Below are positions 43,975-53,050 of a stretch of 53,417 bases of DNA, piece by piece. Source of the stretch: Lysobacteraceae bacterium NML07-0707 (GTDB lineage Bacteria; Pseudomonadota; Gammaproteobacteria; Xanthomonadales; Xanthomonadaceae); NCBI GenBank assembly GCA_002798295.1, contig NWQT01000043.1:1-53417 (forward strand), given 5' to 3'. Every line of letters starts with the position of its first letter. Position 1 is the first letter of the stretch. The notes under the pieces were generated by a model that did not search any database, was not told the origin of the DNA, and saw only the letters and a program-made list of their open reading frames with translations. The position numbers were made by a program, and so were the translations under genes.

Positions 43975-45015
43975 CTACTCAGGGTAGTGTGCTCGATGTG
44001 GCAGCACAATTTCAGAAACGTACTGGCCATTTTCTATAAAGGTCAGCAACCCCCCCTCGCCGCCGGTAATCGCCTCAACTCGTGCCTTGGTTGCTGCAAT
44101 CCCGACCTGATGTCCGGTAGGCGATGGTTTTGCTGGGCGCAACGGGATGGCATTGCTAACCCTCAATCGTAGGGCGCGACCATCTTGGCTGACCTGTACC
44201 TTGATCGTGCCCCCGCCTGGCATTTTTTCAATGCCGTGTCGCACAGCATTTTCTACTAGAGTCTGCAATGTCAGTGCCGGGATTTGCCTGTGTGGCAGAG
44301 TTTCAGGCTGGTTCCAATCCACCCGTAAGCGCTCACCAAGGCGCAAGTTTTCAATTTTAAGATAACTCCGGGTTAGCTCGATTTCGCGCTTCAAGAGGTG
44401 TAAGTCATTGCCGGAGAGCGCTGCCCGGAACAGGTCGGATAAATCAAGTAGGACTTGTTCAGCCTCGTCGGGCTGGGTGTGTACCAGAGCCACCGCGGTA
44501 TTCAGGCTGTTAAACAAAAAATGTGGATCTACCCGTGCGCGCAGGGCATCCAGTTCAGCTTGCTTGGTGCGTAGACTAAGCTGTTGCAGGCGCCAATGAT
44601 TGTACAATGTGACTAGCCCAAGGCAACCAGTGGTCAGAGCAATTAGTAGCGCCTGCAATGTGGCAGTACTGTGTCCGCCTTGGCTTGTAGCAAGTGCTGG
44701 AAAGAAGTGCCAAACAATCTGGCTAGATAACAGTGTGGAAAGCAGCAGCAACGATACTGAAAGGTGAGCTACATGGACTGTGGCAAGCTGCTTCAACCAG
44801 TGGCGCAGCAAATACAGTGTAGCCAGTGTGGTTAGCAGGATCCATTGGATGATAATTGAAAAGAAAAACATCGACAGCCATTTGCTTTCTGCTACTGAGG
44901 CCGGAGAAAGTGCTAGCAGCAATGCCAAGGCTTCGCCATAAATTAGAATCCACAAAATAGTTTTGGCGTGCCAAAGCATGTGGACTGGAGTTTCAGGGGC
45001 GGTAGTGAATGACAT
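43975..45015 (-). CDS. LytS/AlgZ(FimS)-type sensor histidine kinase
   Basis: A 346-residue kinase of the His_kinase (LytS/YehU) family. It has about four membrane helices (16-36, 48-70, 84-104 and 120-138) and then the phospho-His box ARVDPHFLFNSLN with His165. The ATPase part has LVENAVRHGIEKMPGGGTI and VGIAATKARVE. In Pseudomonas the homologous AlgZ/FimS with AlgR controls the minor-pilin operon fimU-pilVWXY1Y2E. Here the gene is divergent from just that operon, so a direct link is likely. No algR-like regulator gene is present in the window. It ends 16 bp from the icd terminator. Confidence 0.9.
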   Translation of the reverse strand: MSFTTAPETPVHMLWHAKTILWILIYGEALALLLALSPASVAESKWLSMFFFSIIIQWILLTTLATLYLLRHWLKQLATVHVAHLSVSLLLLSTLLSSQIVWHFFPALATSQGGHSTATLQALLIALTTGCLGLVTLYNHWRLQQLSLRTKQAELDALRARVDPHFLFNSLNTAVALVHTQPDEAEQVLLDLSDLFRAALSGNDLHLLKREIELTRSYLKIENLRLGERLRVDWNQPETLPHRQIPALTLQTLVENAVRHGIEKMPGGGTIKVQVSQDGRALRLRVSNAIPLRPAKPSPTGHQVGIAATKARVEAITGGEGGLLTFIENGQYVSEIVLPHRAHYPE

Positions 45016-45142
45016 GGACAGTAGAAGTGAGATGGAATTCAGAGAAGCCGCTCATCGCCAATTTTGCCCGGTTGCCTCGTTACTGCTTGAGTTACGCATG
45101 CGGGCGTAGCATGCTGTTACAAGGGAGAATAGAGGTTCTGGC

Positions 45143-45664
45143 ATGAAAGACAAAGGCTTTACACTGGTCGAGCTGATGGTCACACTGGCGGTGCTGGGTG
45201 TCTTGGTGAGTGTAGGCTATCCCAGTTTTCAAGGGGTGATCCGCTCCAATCGTGTGGCGACGACCACTAATGAGTTGGTGGCTTCGGTGGCCTTGGCAAG
45301 GAGTACGGCCATTCGTACCTCATTGGGAGCTGGCATTTGCAAAAGCAATGATCAGAATTCCTGTGGTGGAGATGGCGTTTCCTGGAATGATGGCTGGCTG
45401 GTTTGGGAAGACAGTAACCTCAATGGTAAGAAAGACAGTGGCGAAACTATCCTGAGTTATACACAAGGACGCTCTAATTTACAGGTGGATGGTCCTGCCA
45501 GTGAGGGCATCACTTTTGACGGGCGCGGTCGCAGGCGTAATGCGGCAGATCAGCAACTCAGCATCCAGCCGGAAGATTGCCAGGCAACAGAGCAGTTGCG
45601 CCAGGTTCTGACAGTTAATTATTCCGGGCAGGTGCGCTCCAAAAAGAGCGCATGTGTCCCCTGA
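45143..45664 (+). CDS. fimT: Minor type IV pilin FimT/FimU
   Basis: A 173-residue prepilin with a four-residue leader and the cleavage site KG^FTLVELMVTLAVLGVLVS, so the hydrophobic helix and Glu5 are present. The GspH/FimT-type globular part includes TTNELVASVALARSTAIRT and a Cys pair. It is the first gene of the operon and initiates assembly with PilV, PilW and PilX. FimT and FimU cannot be told apart by eye. Confidence 0.93.
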   Translation: MKDKGFTLVELMVTLAVLGVLVSVGYPSFQGVIRSNRVATTTNELVASVALARSTAIRTSLGAGICKSNDQNSCGGDGVSWNDGWLVWEDSNLNGKKDSGETILSYTQGRSNLQVDGPASEGITFDGRGRRRNAADQQLSIQPEDCQATEQLRQVLTVNYSGQVRSKKSACVP

Positions 45665-45679
45665 TAATCGAGAGCAGCC

Positions 45680-46165
45680 ATGAAAAAACAATGCGCTAGT
45701 AGGCTACCCCTGCAATCAGGTTTCACTTTAATCGAAGTTCTGATCGCCATTCTTGTGTTAGCTTTCGGTTTGCTGGGCTATGCTTTTTTGCAAACCATGA
45801 CCTTGCGTTTTGCACAAAGCGCCAATCAACGCACCCAGGCTACCAATCTGGCCAATGCCATGTTTGACCAGATGCGCGCTAACCGTAACGGTAATGTCTA
45901 CAAGCATTATCTTAATGGTGGTAGTGACTACAATGGCGCGGTTTCTGCAAATGACTGCCAGCCTACTCTGGGTGGCAATATCACTGAACAATTCAAGAAC
46001 AACTGGCGTTGCCGCCTGGGAAAGGCGATGGGCGATGATGCCAAAGCCAAGGTGAGTGAGCCAGAATATGGCGTGATAAATATTCAAATCACCTGGGGCG
46101 ATGAGCGCTGGAATAGCGATGCCAATGCGCAGAACCTGACTTTTAAATTCGAGACTAGGCTATGA
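45680..46165 (+). CDS. pilV: Minor type IV pilin PilV
   Basis: A 161-residue prepilin with leader MKKQCASRLPLQSG and then FTLIEVLIAILVLAFGLLG (Glu5 present). The rest fits PilV, including NQRTQATNLANAMFDQMRAN. It lies 15 bp after fimT, and its stop overlaps the pilW start (ATGA). Confidence 0.93.
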   Translation: MKKQCASRLPLQSGFTLIEVLIAILVLAFGLLGYAFLQTMTLRFAQSANQRTQATNLANAMFDQMRANRNGNVYKHYLNGGSDYNGAVSANDCQPTLGGNITEQFKNNWRCRLGKAMGDDAKAKVSEPEYGVINIQITWGDERWNSDANAQNLTFKFETRL

Positions 46166-47385
46166 ATATCAACAGGCGCTACGTAGATATTAGGTGGAGC
46201 TTGCAGCAAGGCTTGTCATTGATTGAATTGATGATTGCGATGCTGATCGGCTTGCTGTTGATTCTTGGAATTATGCAAGTATTTTCTGCTTCGCGTGTTA
46301 GCTATCAATTGTCCGAGGGAATGTCACGCACCCAGGAAAACTCTCGTTTTGCCATTGATATGCTGCAGCGCGATATTCGCATGGCTGGGCATTTTGGCTG
46401 CATCAGTGACCAGGCACTTAACCCATGGGATAGGGCCAGCACTTTCGCCTCGTCTTTTGAGACTAATGCGGGTGTATTACCGACAGAATCCGCACTGCGT
46501 TTTGATCTTTCGATCCAGGGATTTGATGCGCAGGGGAGCGCCCCTGGAGACAGTTTGACCTTGTTAGCCACACCGGCTGCAGGTGGCGGAATCTATACCC
46601 CAGCTTTGCCAGCGGATGTGCAAACTGCTATTGGTGCTCGCTTGATTCCTGGTAGTGATGTGCTAGCTTTACGTTATCTCCTGCCTGAGGGGGTGCCGGT
46701 GACCGGTATGTCGGGCTCTACAAATCAGCCAGGCTTGCAATTTGATTCTGCCAAATGGGAAATCTTGCGAAATGGTATGAGCAACCCCGGTTTGTTTGGG
46801 GTTAGTGATTGTCGGCATGCACAGGTATTTCAGGCTAGCGCAGCAAGCGCTGGTGCCGTGAATATGGGGGCGGCTACAAATAATCGGATGGCGACCTTCA
46901 AAACTGCCCTTTCGACTGATCAGCTGATGCTGTATCGGGCTGAGTCGGTCGTATATTTCATCGGTCGTAACGATGCCGGTCGGCCGTCGCTGTATCGCGC
47001 CCGTTTTAATGCGCCGCCAGGTGGCGCACTGACCCATGAGTTGATGGAAGTTGTCGAAGGCATTGAAAACATGCAGCTGCTGTATGGGGTGGATCGCCGG
47101 GGTTTGGCCAGTGGCCGTTATAGCGGCGTGATTGACCATCAGTCCACTGCCCAGCAAGTTGCAGCCGGAGGTGCCAATGGCAACCCGGCCGGCTGGCGTA
47201 ATGTCGGGCTGGTGCAGGTTGGCTTGTTGGCTTCTAGTCCGGATCGCTCAGCCAGCATGCGGCCAGATAATAACATTTCCATGCTGGGTGTGAGTTATAC
47301 CCTGCCTGCAGATGCTCGCTACCGCGCAGTTTATGAAACCACGATTGCTCTGCGCAACAGGCTGTTCGGAGAAACCGAGCGATGA
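46162..47385 (+). CDS. pilW: Minor type IV pilin PilW
   Basis: A 407-residue prepilin. The leader ends QQG^LSLIELMIAMLIGLLL, Glu5 is present, and the large soluble domain begins EGMSRTQENSRFAIDMLQRD, a PilW signature. It bridges the minor pilins to PilY1. The ends overlap pilV and pilX by four bases each. Confidence 0.94.
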   Translation: MNINRRYVDIRWSLQQGLSLIELMIAMLIGLLLILGIMQVFSASRVSYQLSEGMSRTQENSRFAIDMLQRDIRMAGHFGCISDQALNPWDRASTFASSFETNAGVLPTESALRFDLSIQGFDAQGSAPGDSLTLLATPAAGGGIYTPALPADVQTAIGARLIPGSDVLALRYLLPEGVPVTGMSGSTNQPGLQFDSAKWEILRNGMSNPGLFGVSDCRHAQVFQASAASAGAVNMGAATNNRMATFKTALSTDQLMLYRAESVVYFIGRNDAGRPSLYRARFNAPPGGALTHELMEVVEGIENMQLLYGVDRRGLASGRYSGVIDHQSTAQQVAAGGANGNPAGWRNVGLVQVGLLASSPDRSASMRPDNNISMLGVSYTLPADARYRAVYETTIALRNRLFGETER

Positions 47386-47903
47386 ACAATAAATATCATC
47401 TTTCACTATTGATTATACACAGTAGAGCACGACAGCAGCACGGTGCAGCGCTTTATATGGCCATGATTATGCTCATTATCATGGCGCTGTTGGGCTTGAT
47501 TGGTATGCGTGTGATCGGTCTGCAAGAGCGTATGGCGGCAGACTATATGCGCAGTGCTAGAGCCTTTCAGGGCGCAGAAGCGGATCTGCGTAAAGTCGAG
47601 CTGGATATCCAGGCCAAGCTCAGGGCGGGGGATAGCTACGATGCAGATTTTTCTCCGCGCGGGGAAGATTGTAAGAAGGCTTTCGATGGTTTGGCCTGGG
47701 CCAATACCCAGCTTACTGCCACCACCCCGAAAGATAGCCATACCACCCGTATTGATTATTGCATCCAGGGCGCAGCTAGCGTGAAGGTGGGTGGACGCAC
47801 TAGCGAGGGCACTAATAACGTGTACCAAATCACGGTTATTTCCAATGACGACGATACCGACCCGTACGCACAGGCCGTACTGGATGTGGTGTATATCCCT
47901 TGA
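47382..47903 (+). CDS. pilX: Minor type IV pilin PilX
   Basis: A 173-residue protein with leader up to RQQHG and then AALYMAMIMLIIMALLGLIG, followed by QERMAADYMRSARAFQGAEA, the PilX_N pattern. The usual Glu5 is missing (A-A-L-Y-M follows the Gly), as can be the case for this subunit. It is coupled to pilW and lies nine bp before pilY1. Confidence 0.9.
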   Translation: MNNKYHLSLLIIHSRARQQHGAALYMAMIMLIIMALLGLIGMRVIGLQERMAADYMRSARAFQGAEADLRKVELDIQAKLRAGDSYDADFSPRGEDCKKAFDGLAWANTQLTATTPKDSHTTRIDYCIQGAASVKVGGRTSEGTNNVYQITVISNDDDTDPYAQAVLDVVYIP

Positions 47904-47912
47904 GGTTAAGCC

Positions 47913-50900
47913 ATGAACATGAATAGGGCTATTTCCAAACTTCGCTATCCCTTATTGGCTGTTGGTGTTGGCAGTGTGCTTTCCGGTGCCAGTGTGCTGA
48001 GCCTGCCTACCAACGAATATAGTCTGGTACAACAGCCGCTTGAGTCAGGGCGCACCGAAGCGCCATTGATGATGATGGTGATGTCGCGTGACCACAGCCT
48101 ATTTGCCAAGGCCTATAGCGATTATTCCGACCTGAACGCCGATGGCCGGATTGATACCAGTTATGACGATACTTTCTCTTACTCCGGCTATTTTGATTCT
48201 GGACTGTGCTATGCCTATGCCAGTAGCCGTTTCTCTGCCGCTGCCAAGGCAGGCGGAACCAATGGGCATGACTGTTCGGGTCAGTGGAGTGGCAACTTCC
48301 TGAACTGGCTGTCCATGAGCCGTATGGATGTCCTGCGCTATGTGCTTTATGGGGGTAAGCGCGTAGTGGACTCGGCCACTCAAACCGTGCTACAGCGCGC
48401 CTATGTGCCCAGCGACCTGCATGCCTGGGTCAAGCACTACCGGGGGAGTGATATCAGTCGTTTTACGCCACTTACCGGCGCGCACAGTTTTTGTAATGTT
48501 ACGCGTGTAAACCAGAGCGCGCCGCTGATTCGTGTGGCTTCCGGTATTTATCCGGAATGGGCTTCCGGCGCTACCACTCAATGCATCCTAGAGAATGAGT
48601 TCCGACAGAACCATACCTCCAATGTGGGGCGACCGAGCAGCTCAAACGATCTGGTGGTGGAGGTCGAGGTCTGCCGTCCTGGGGTCAGCAGTGATCTGCG
48701 CGAATCCTATTGCAAGACGTATACCAGTCCCGGGGGCGCGGTCAGCTACAAGCCCACTGGCCTGATCCAGGAATATGGTGAATCTTCACGGCTGCGTTTT
48801 GGCCTGATCAGTGGCAGTCATGGCGCGCCGCGCAGTGGCGGCGTGCTGCGCCGTAATATCGGCAAGGTGGCCGGCAATGGCGCTATTGGCAGCTGTGCCG
48901 CTGGCGATGAAATCAATCTGCATACCGGGCAGTTTTGTAACCAGACCGCAGGTACAGAAGGCATTATCAATACTATTGAGCGGTTCACCCTCACCGGCTG
49001 GCATTATCCGGCCAATAGTAATGAAGCCCTATGGAGTGACTGCAATATTTGGGGGATTCGCGCCCGGCGTGGCGGCGCCAATCAGCAGCTCAGCAATCCT
49101 GGCACGGGCAGCCAAAAATGCAGTGGCTGGGGCAACCCGATGTCGGAAATGTATGCCGAGGCGCTGCGCTATATCGCCGGTGAAACCACCGCCACGAGCG
49201 CCTTTACCGGTGGTACGGGTTTGCCTGGCATGCCAACCGGGCTTAATTGGCTGGATCCCTATCGGGCCAAAGGCTCGGGGGGCAATGATTATTGCGCCAA
49301 CTGCAGCATCCTGATGCTTTCCTCCAGCGAGCCGCAGTATGACAGCGATGAAATCCCCAGTGTGCCGCGGGGGGTCGGTGATGGTGTTGGTGCAACTAAT
49401 GCGGTTGGCAATCACGAAGGTATTAATGGTGCCTATCTGGTTGGCCGTGTGGGCGCCTTGGGTATTGATGCTGACGAGGACATCTGCTCGGCCAAGAATG
49501 TCAGTGCGCTAGGACAGGTTCATGGGGTCTGTCCGGATGTGCCTTCGCTGGAAGGTAGCTACATCATGGCCGGCATGGCGCATAAGGCCAAAACTACCGA
49601 TATGCGTCCGGGCTTGCAGGGCAAGCCGGCTGGCCACAAGAACACCGTGACCACCTATGCCGTGGCCATGGCGGACAGCCTGCCCAAGTTCGATCTGCCG
49701 CTGCCTGGGGGCGACCAGATCCGCCTGACGCCAATCTGCCAGTCCAATTCCAGCGGTGGCGCAGCGATCAGCAGTGCAGGCTGGAGTACCTGTTCACTGG
49801 GCTCGGTGGATGTGGGACAGGTGGTTTCCAACCGCCCCGGCAATGCCATCTATGGACGCGACCTGAAATATGTCGGCGGTCAGGCGGTGGCCGGAAGCTA
49901 CAAGATTGTCTGGGAAGACTCCACCTTTGGCAGTGATAACGATAACGATGCCATCAATATGATCACCTACTGCGTGGGCGCAAGCTGCAGTGACAAGGTG
50001 AATCCGCGCAATACCACTACGCGTTACGATATCTGTTATGAATCGAACTCCCCGGTTTGCGCGGGTAATGGTCAGCCGGTGGTGGCTGCCAATGAAGTGT
50101 TGGTGCGTATCGAAACCCTGTCGGCTTTTGCCGGCTATGCGATGATGACCGGCCTGGTGGTCTCCGGCTCCAATGATGATGGCGTCAAGAAGATGCTGCT
50201 GCGTCCGGGTGGACAGAATGGTTCGTACTTGAGTCCGGGTGGCCTCAGTACGGGGGGGTGGACTGGCCCGACGGTTATCCGCCTGCGCAAGGGCAATGCT
50301 TTGGCCGGCCAGCTGCGTAGCCCACTGTGGTACGCCGCCAAATATGGTGGTTTCAAGGATAATAACGGTAATGACCTGCCGGACGCAGGGGAGTGGGATA
50401 GCAAGACCAGTGGCGAACCGGACAATTACTTCTTTGCCCGTGACCCCAGCAAACTCAAAGATGCCCTGCGTGAGATCTTTGAGCGTGCTGCTGCCGTCAG
50501 TGGTCCTTCGGGTTTTGGTGGCTCGGGGGTGCGTATCAATAGTGACTCTTTCACTATCAGCTCGGCCTATCATGTGCCGGATGAATCCAACGACTGGACG
50601 GGCACCCTGACCGCCCATGAAGTGAATCTGGATGGCTCTGCTGGTAATGTACTTTGGGAGGCAGGCAGCCAGATTCCAGCTCCTGCTAACCGCAAGCTGT
50701 TTGTCACCACGCGCCATACCACGCATGCGGTCGATGGTACGGTTGCCAGTGCTGTGGTGGCACAGCCTTTTAACGCCGCTAACTTGGGCGCGAACGATGC
50801 AGCGCGCTGGTCTGCTTTGGGGGTGCCCGCAAGCGCTCCTAGCTGGCTGCCTGCTAATGTTAATGATCTGGTCAATTATCTGCGCGGCCAGGAGCAGGCT

Positions 50901-52571
50901 AATCTGCGTGTGCGCAGCAGTCGCTTGGGCTCGATTGTGAACTCCACGCCTGAAGTGGTTTCCCCTAAGGATGATTTTGGCTATGGCGACTGGTATGGGA
51001 CGGGCTGGCGTGCCACTTTGAGCAATAGTTATCGTACCTATCGCAATGACAAGGCCAGCCGTATGCCGATGGTATATGTGGGTGCCAATGCAGGCATCTT
51101 GCATGGCTTCAATGCCAGCCGTCATGGTGGCGATGAAATATTTGGCTTTATCCCGGCCGGTGCCCGCAGTCATATATATGAGCTGGCTGACCCTGATTAT
51201 GAACATCGCTATTTTGTCGATGGCAAGCTGACTTCGGCTGACGTGTATGCCGCCAAGCCAGGTCAGGCTGCTCAGTGGCGTACCGTGCTGGTAGGCAGCA
51301 CCGGGGCGGGTGGTGCGCGCTCCAATGGACTGGGTGGCTCGGTATTCGCACTGGATGTATCAAACCCGGGCAGCTTCAGTGGTAGTGATGTGCTCTGGGA
51401 GCTGACCGGTGAAACCGATAATGATTTAGGCTTTGTGATGGGCAAGCCCTCCATCGTGCCGGTCAAGTCGCCTACTGGTGAACCAATGTGGGTTGCGTTG
51501 TTTGGCAATGGCCCCAATTCGGTGAATAGCGAGCCGGTACTATATGTAGTGGATATCGGCAGTGGCCGTATCTTGCGCAAACTCAGCCCCGGCAATGGCT
51601 ATGGCGGTCGCAATGGCCTGATGACTGTGGCACCAGTGGCGGTAGGCAATAAGGATGGTCTGGTCGATACCGTCTATGCTGGGGATATGCGCGGTAATCT
51701 ATGGCGCTTTGATCTTTCCAATACCAACCCGGCGACATGGGGGGTTGCTTTTGGTGGTCGGCCGTTATTCAGTGCTCAAGCCAACTTTACTTATAATGGA
51801 AGTGCTGGAATATATGCACAGCCCATTACTGGTGAAATCGAGGTTGCTCGTGGTCCCGGCGAAGGGTTTATGGTGTATTTCGGTTCTGGCTCATATTTTA
51901 TCGAAGGGGACAACCAGACCACGGATGCACGCTACCCGCAAAGCTTTTACGCAATTTGGGACAATATGGGCTCTACACCGGTTTCTTCAAGAAGCAATCT
52001 GGTGGCGCAGAGTGTCATGCAAGGTGCTACGGCTAGCGGTTATAACACCCGTACCATAAGTTATACGCCGGTTAACTATCCGCCAGCGCGTGGTTGGTAT
52101 GTTGACTTGGCGATTTCGGCGGGTATCAATACCCACTGGCGTGGTGAGCGGGTGATTGGTACGCCGCGAATCCAGAATGGCATGGTGATGTTCAGTACTT
52201 ATGAGCCGGCGGGCTCAGTTTGTTCCGGCAAGGGCATAAACCAGTTGTATGCCATGGATGCATTGACCGGTGCTGGCTCGATGAATGGGGTTTCACTTAC
52301 TTGGGGTGGTGATCCATTGTGTATCAACAATTGTGGATCAATCGCATTGGATAAAGATGGTGCAACTAGCAGCCCGGTGCGCGATATCGCAATTTTTCTG
52401 CCGCCGTCTCAACGTACTGCCGACTTTATCCCGCCGTTGGCAGCAGGAGGTCTGGGTGATGATGATTACAACCCCGCCGAGGACTGCGTACTGGCGGCAC
52501 GCACTCAAGGTGCGGATACCCTTTACATGCCGCGTCAATGCGGTCGTCAATCTTGGAGACAGTTGCGATGA
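47913..52571 (+). CDS. pilY1: Type IV pilus tip adhesin/assembly protein PilY1
   Basis: A 1552-residue exported protein. After an N-terminal signal, MSRDHSLFAKAYSDYSDLN continues into a Ca-binding-like DLNADGRIDTSYDD. The C-terminal third is a beta-propeller with GNKDGLVDTVYAGDMRGNLW (about 1243-1262), the PilY1 calcium site that controls retraction. The central region is low in recognisable motifs but rich in Cys pairs. PilY1 sits at the pilus tip and promotes extension and adhesion. The length is larger than in P. aeruginosa (about 1160), within the range seen in other groups. Its stop overlaps the pilE start. Confidence 0.94.
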   Translation: MNMNRAISKLRYPLLAVGVGSVLSGASVLSLPTNEYSLVQQPLESGRTEAPLMMMVMSRDHSLFAKAYSDYSDLNADGRIDTSYDDTFSYSGYFDSGLCYAYASSRFSAAAKAGGTNGHDCSGQWSGNFLNWLSMSRMDVLRYVLYGGKRVVDSATQTVLQRAYVPSDLHAWVKHYRGSDISRFTPLTGAHSFCNVTRVNQSAPLIRVASGIYPEWASGATTQCILENEFRQNHTSNVGRPSSSNDLVVEVEVCRPGVSSDLRESYCKTYTSPGGAVSYKPTGLIQEYGESSRLRFGLISGSHGAPRSGGVLRRNIGKVAGNGAIGSCAAGDEINLHTGQFCNQTAGTEGIINTIERFTLTGWHYPANSNEALWSDCNIWGIRARRGGANQQLSNPGTGSQKCSGWGNPMSEMYAEALRYIAGETTATSAFTGGTGLPGMPTGLNWLDPYRAKGSGGNDYCANCSILMLSSSEPQYDSDEIPSVPRGVGDGVGATNAVGNHEGINGAYLVGRVGALGIDADEDICSAKNVSALGQVHGVCPDVPSLEGSYIMAGMAHKAKTTDMRPGLQGKPAGHKNTVTTYAVAMADSLPKFDLPLPGGDQIRLTPICQSNSSGGAAISSAGWSTCSLGSVDVGQVVSNRPGNAIYGRDLKYVGGQAVAGSYKIVWEDSTFGSDNDNDAINMITYCVGASCSDKVNPRNTTTRYDICYESNSPVCAGNGQPVVAANEVLVRIETLSAFAGYAMMTGLVVSGSNDDGVKKMLLRPGGQNGSYLSPGGLSTGGWTGPTVIRLRKGNALAGQLRSPLWYAAKYGGFKDNNGNDLPDAGEWDSKTSGEPDNYFFARDPSKLKDALREIFERAAAVSGPSGFGGSGVRINSDSFTISSAYHVPDESNDWTGTLTAHEVNLDGSAGNVLWEAGSQIPAPANRKLFVTTRHTTHAVDGTVASAVVAQPFNAANLGANDAARWSALGVPASAPSWLPANVNDLVNYLRGQEQANLRVRSSRLGSIVNSTPEVVSPKDDFGYGDWYGTGWRATLSNSYRTYRNDKASRMPMVYVGANAGILHGFNASRHGGDEIFGFIPAGARSHIYELADPDYEHRYFVDGKLTSADVYAAKPGQAAQWRTVLVGSTGAGGARSNGLGGSVFALDVSNPGSFSGSDVLWELTGETDNDLGFVMGKPSIVPVKSPTGEPMWVALFGNGPNSVNSEPVLYVVDIGSGRILRKLSPGNGYGGRNGLMTVAPVAVGNKDGLVDTVYAGDMRGNLWRFDLSNTNPATWGVAFGGRPLFSAQANFTYNGSAGIYAQPITGEIEVARGPGEGFMVYFGSGSYFIEGDNQTTDARYPQSFYAIWDNMGSTPVSSRSNLVAQSVMQGATASGYNTRTISYTPVNYPPARGWYVDLAISAGINTHWRGERVIGTPRIQNGMVMFSTYEPAGSVCSGKGINQLYAMDALTGAGSMNGVSLTWGGDPLCINNCGSIALDKDGATSSPVRDIAIFLPPSQRTADFIPPLAAGGLGDDDYNPAEDCVLAARTQGADTLYMPRQCGRQSWRQLR

Positions 52572-53014
52572 AAACTGAGTTTCCTCATTACCCGTCCATG
52601 TTGGATCAAAGCCGGGCTCAGGGATTTACCTTGATCGAGTTGCTGATTGTGGTAGCAGTTGTATCCATTCTGGCTGTGATTGCCTATCCCAGTTACACTG
52701 AACACATACGTAAAAGCCGCCGTGCTCAAGCCAAGGCCGATCTTGTCGAATACATGCAAATGGCAGAGCGTTTTCATACTGTCAACAATACCTATGTCGG
52801 GTTTGCCTTGCCATATACGCTCTCGCCACGTGAGGCAACAGCAGCCAATGCTAAGTACGACATGAGTATTGAAGGCGCAGCCACCAGAACCATCAAAATC
52901 GTTGCTACCCCCCGTGCTGGCAGCGGTCAGACTGCGGATAAATGCGGTACGCTTTCGGTGAATCAGGCATCGATCAAAACTAATAGTCAAGGGACGTTGG
53001 ATCAGTGTTGGTAA
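52568..53014 (+). CDS. pilE: Minor type IV pilin PilE
   Basis: A 148-residue prepilin with an unusually long leader of about 18 residues ending SRAQG^FTLIELLIVVAVVS. The rest has the pilin helix, NNTYVGFALP and a C-terminal Cys loop (KCGTL...DQCW). ATG 52568 overlaps the pilY1 stop (ATGA). In P. aeruginosa PilE closes this operon, after pilY2, which is absent here. An IS3-family element begins about 37 bp downstream. Confidence 0.92.
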   Translation: MKTEFPHYPSMLDQSRAQGFTLIELLIVVAVVSILAVIAYPSYTEHIRKSRRAQAKADLVEYMQMAERFHTVNNTYVGFALPYTLSPREATAANAKYDMSIEGAATRTIKIVATPRAGSGQTADKCGTLSVNQASIKTNSQGTLDQCW

Positions 53015-53050
53015 GCACCTGTGAGCTTGAGCGAAAAACAAGGCGGCTTT

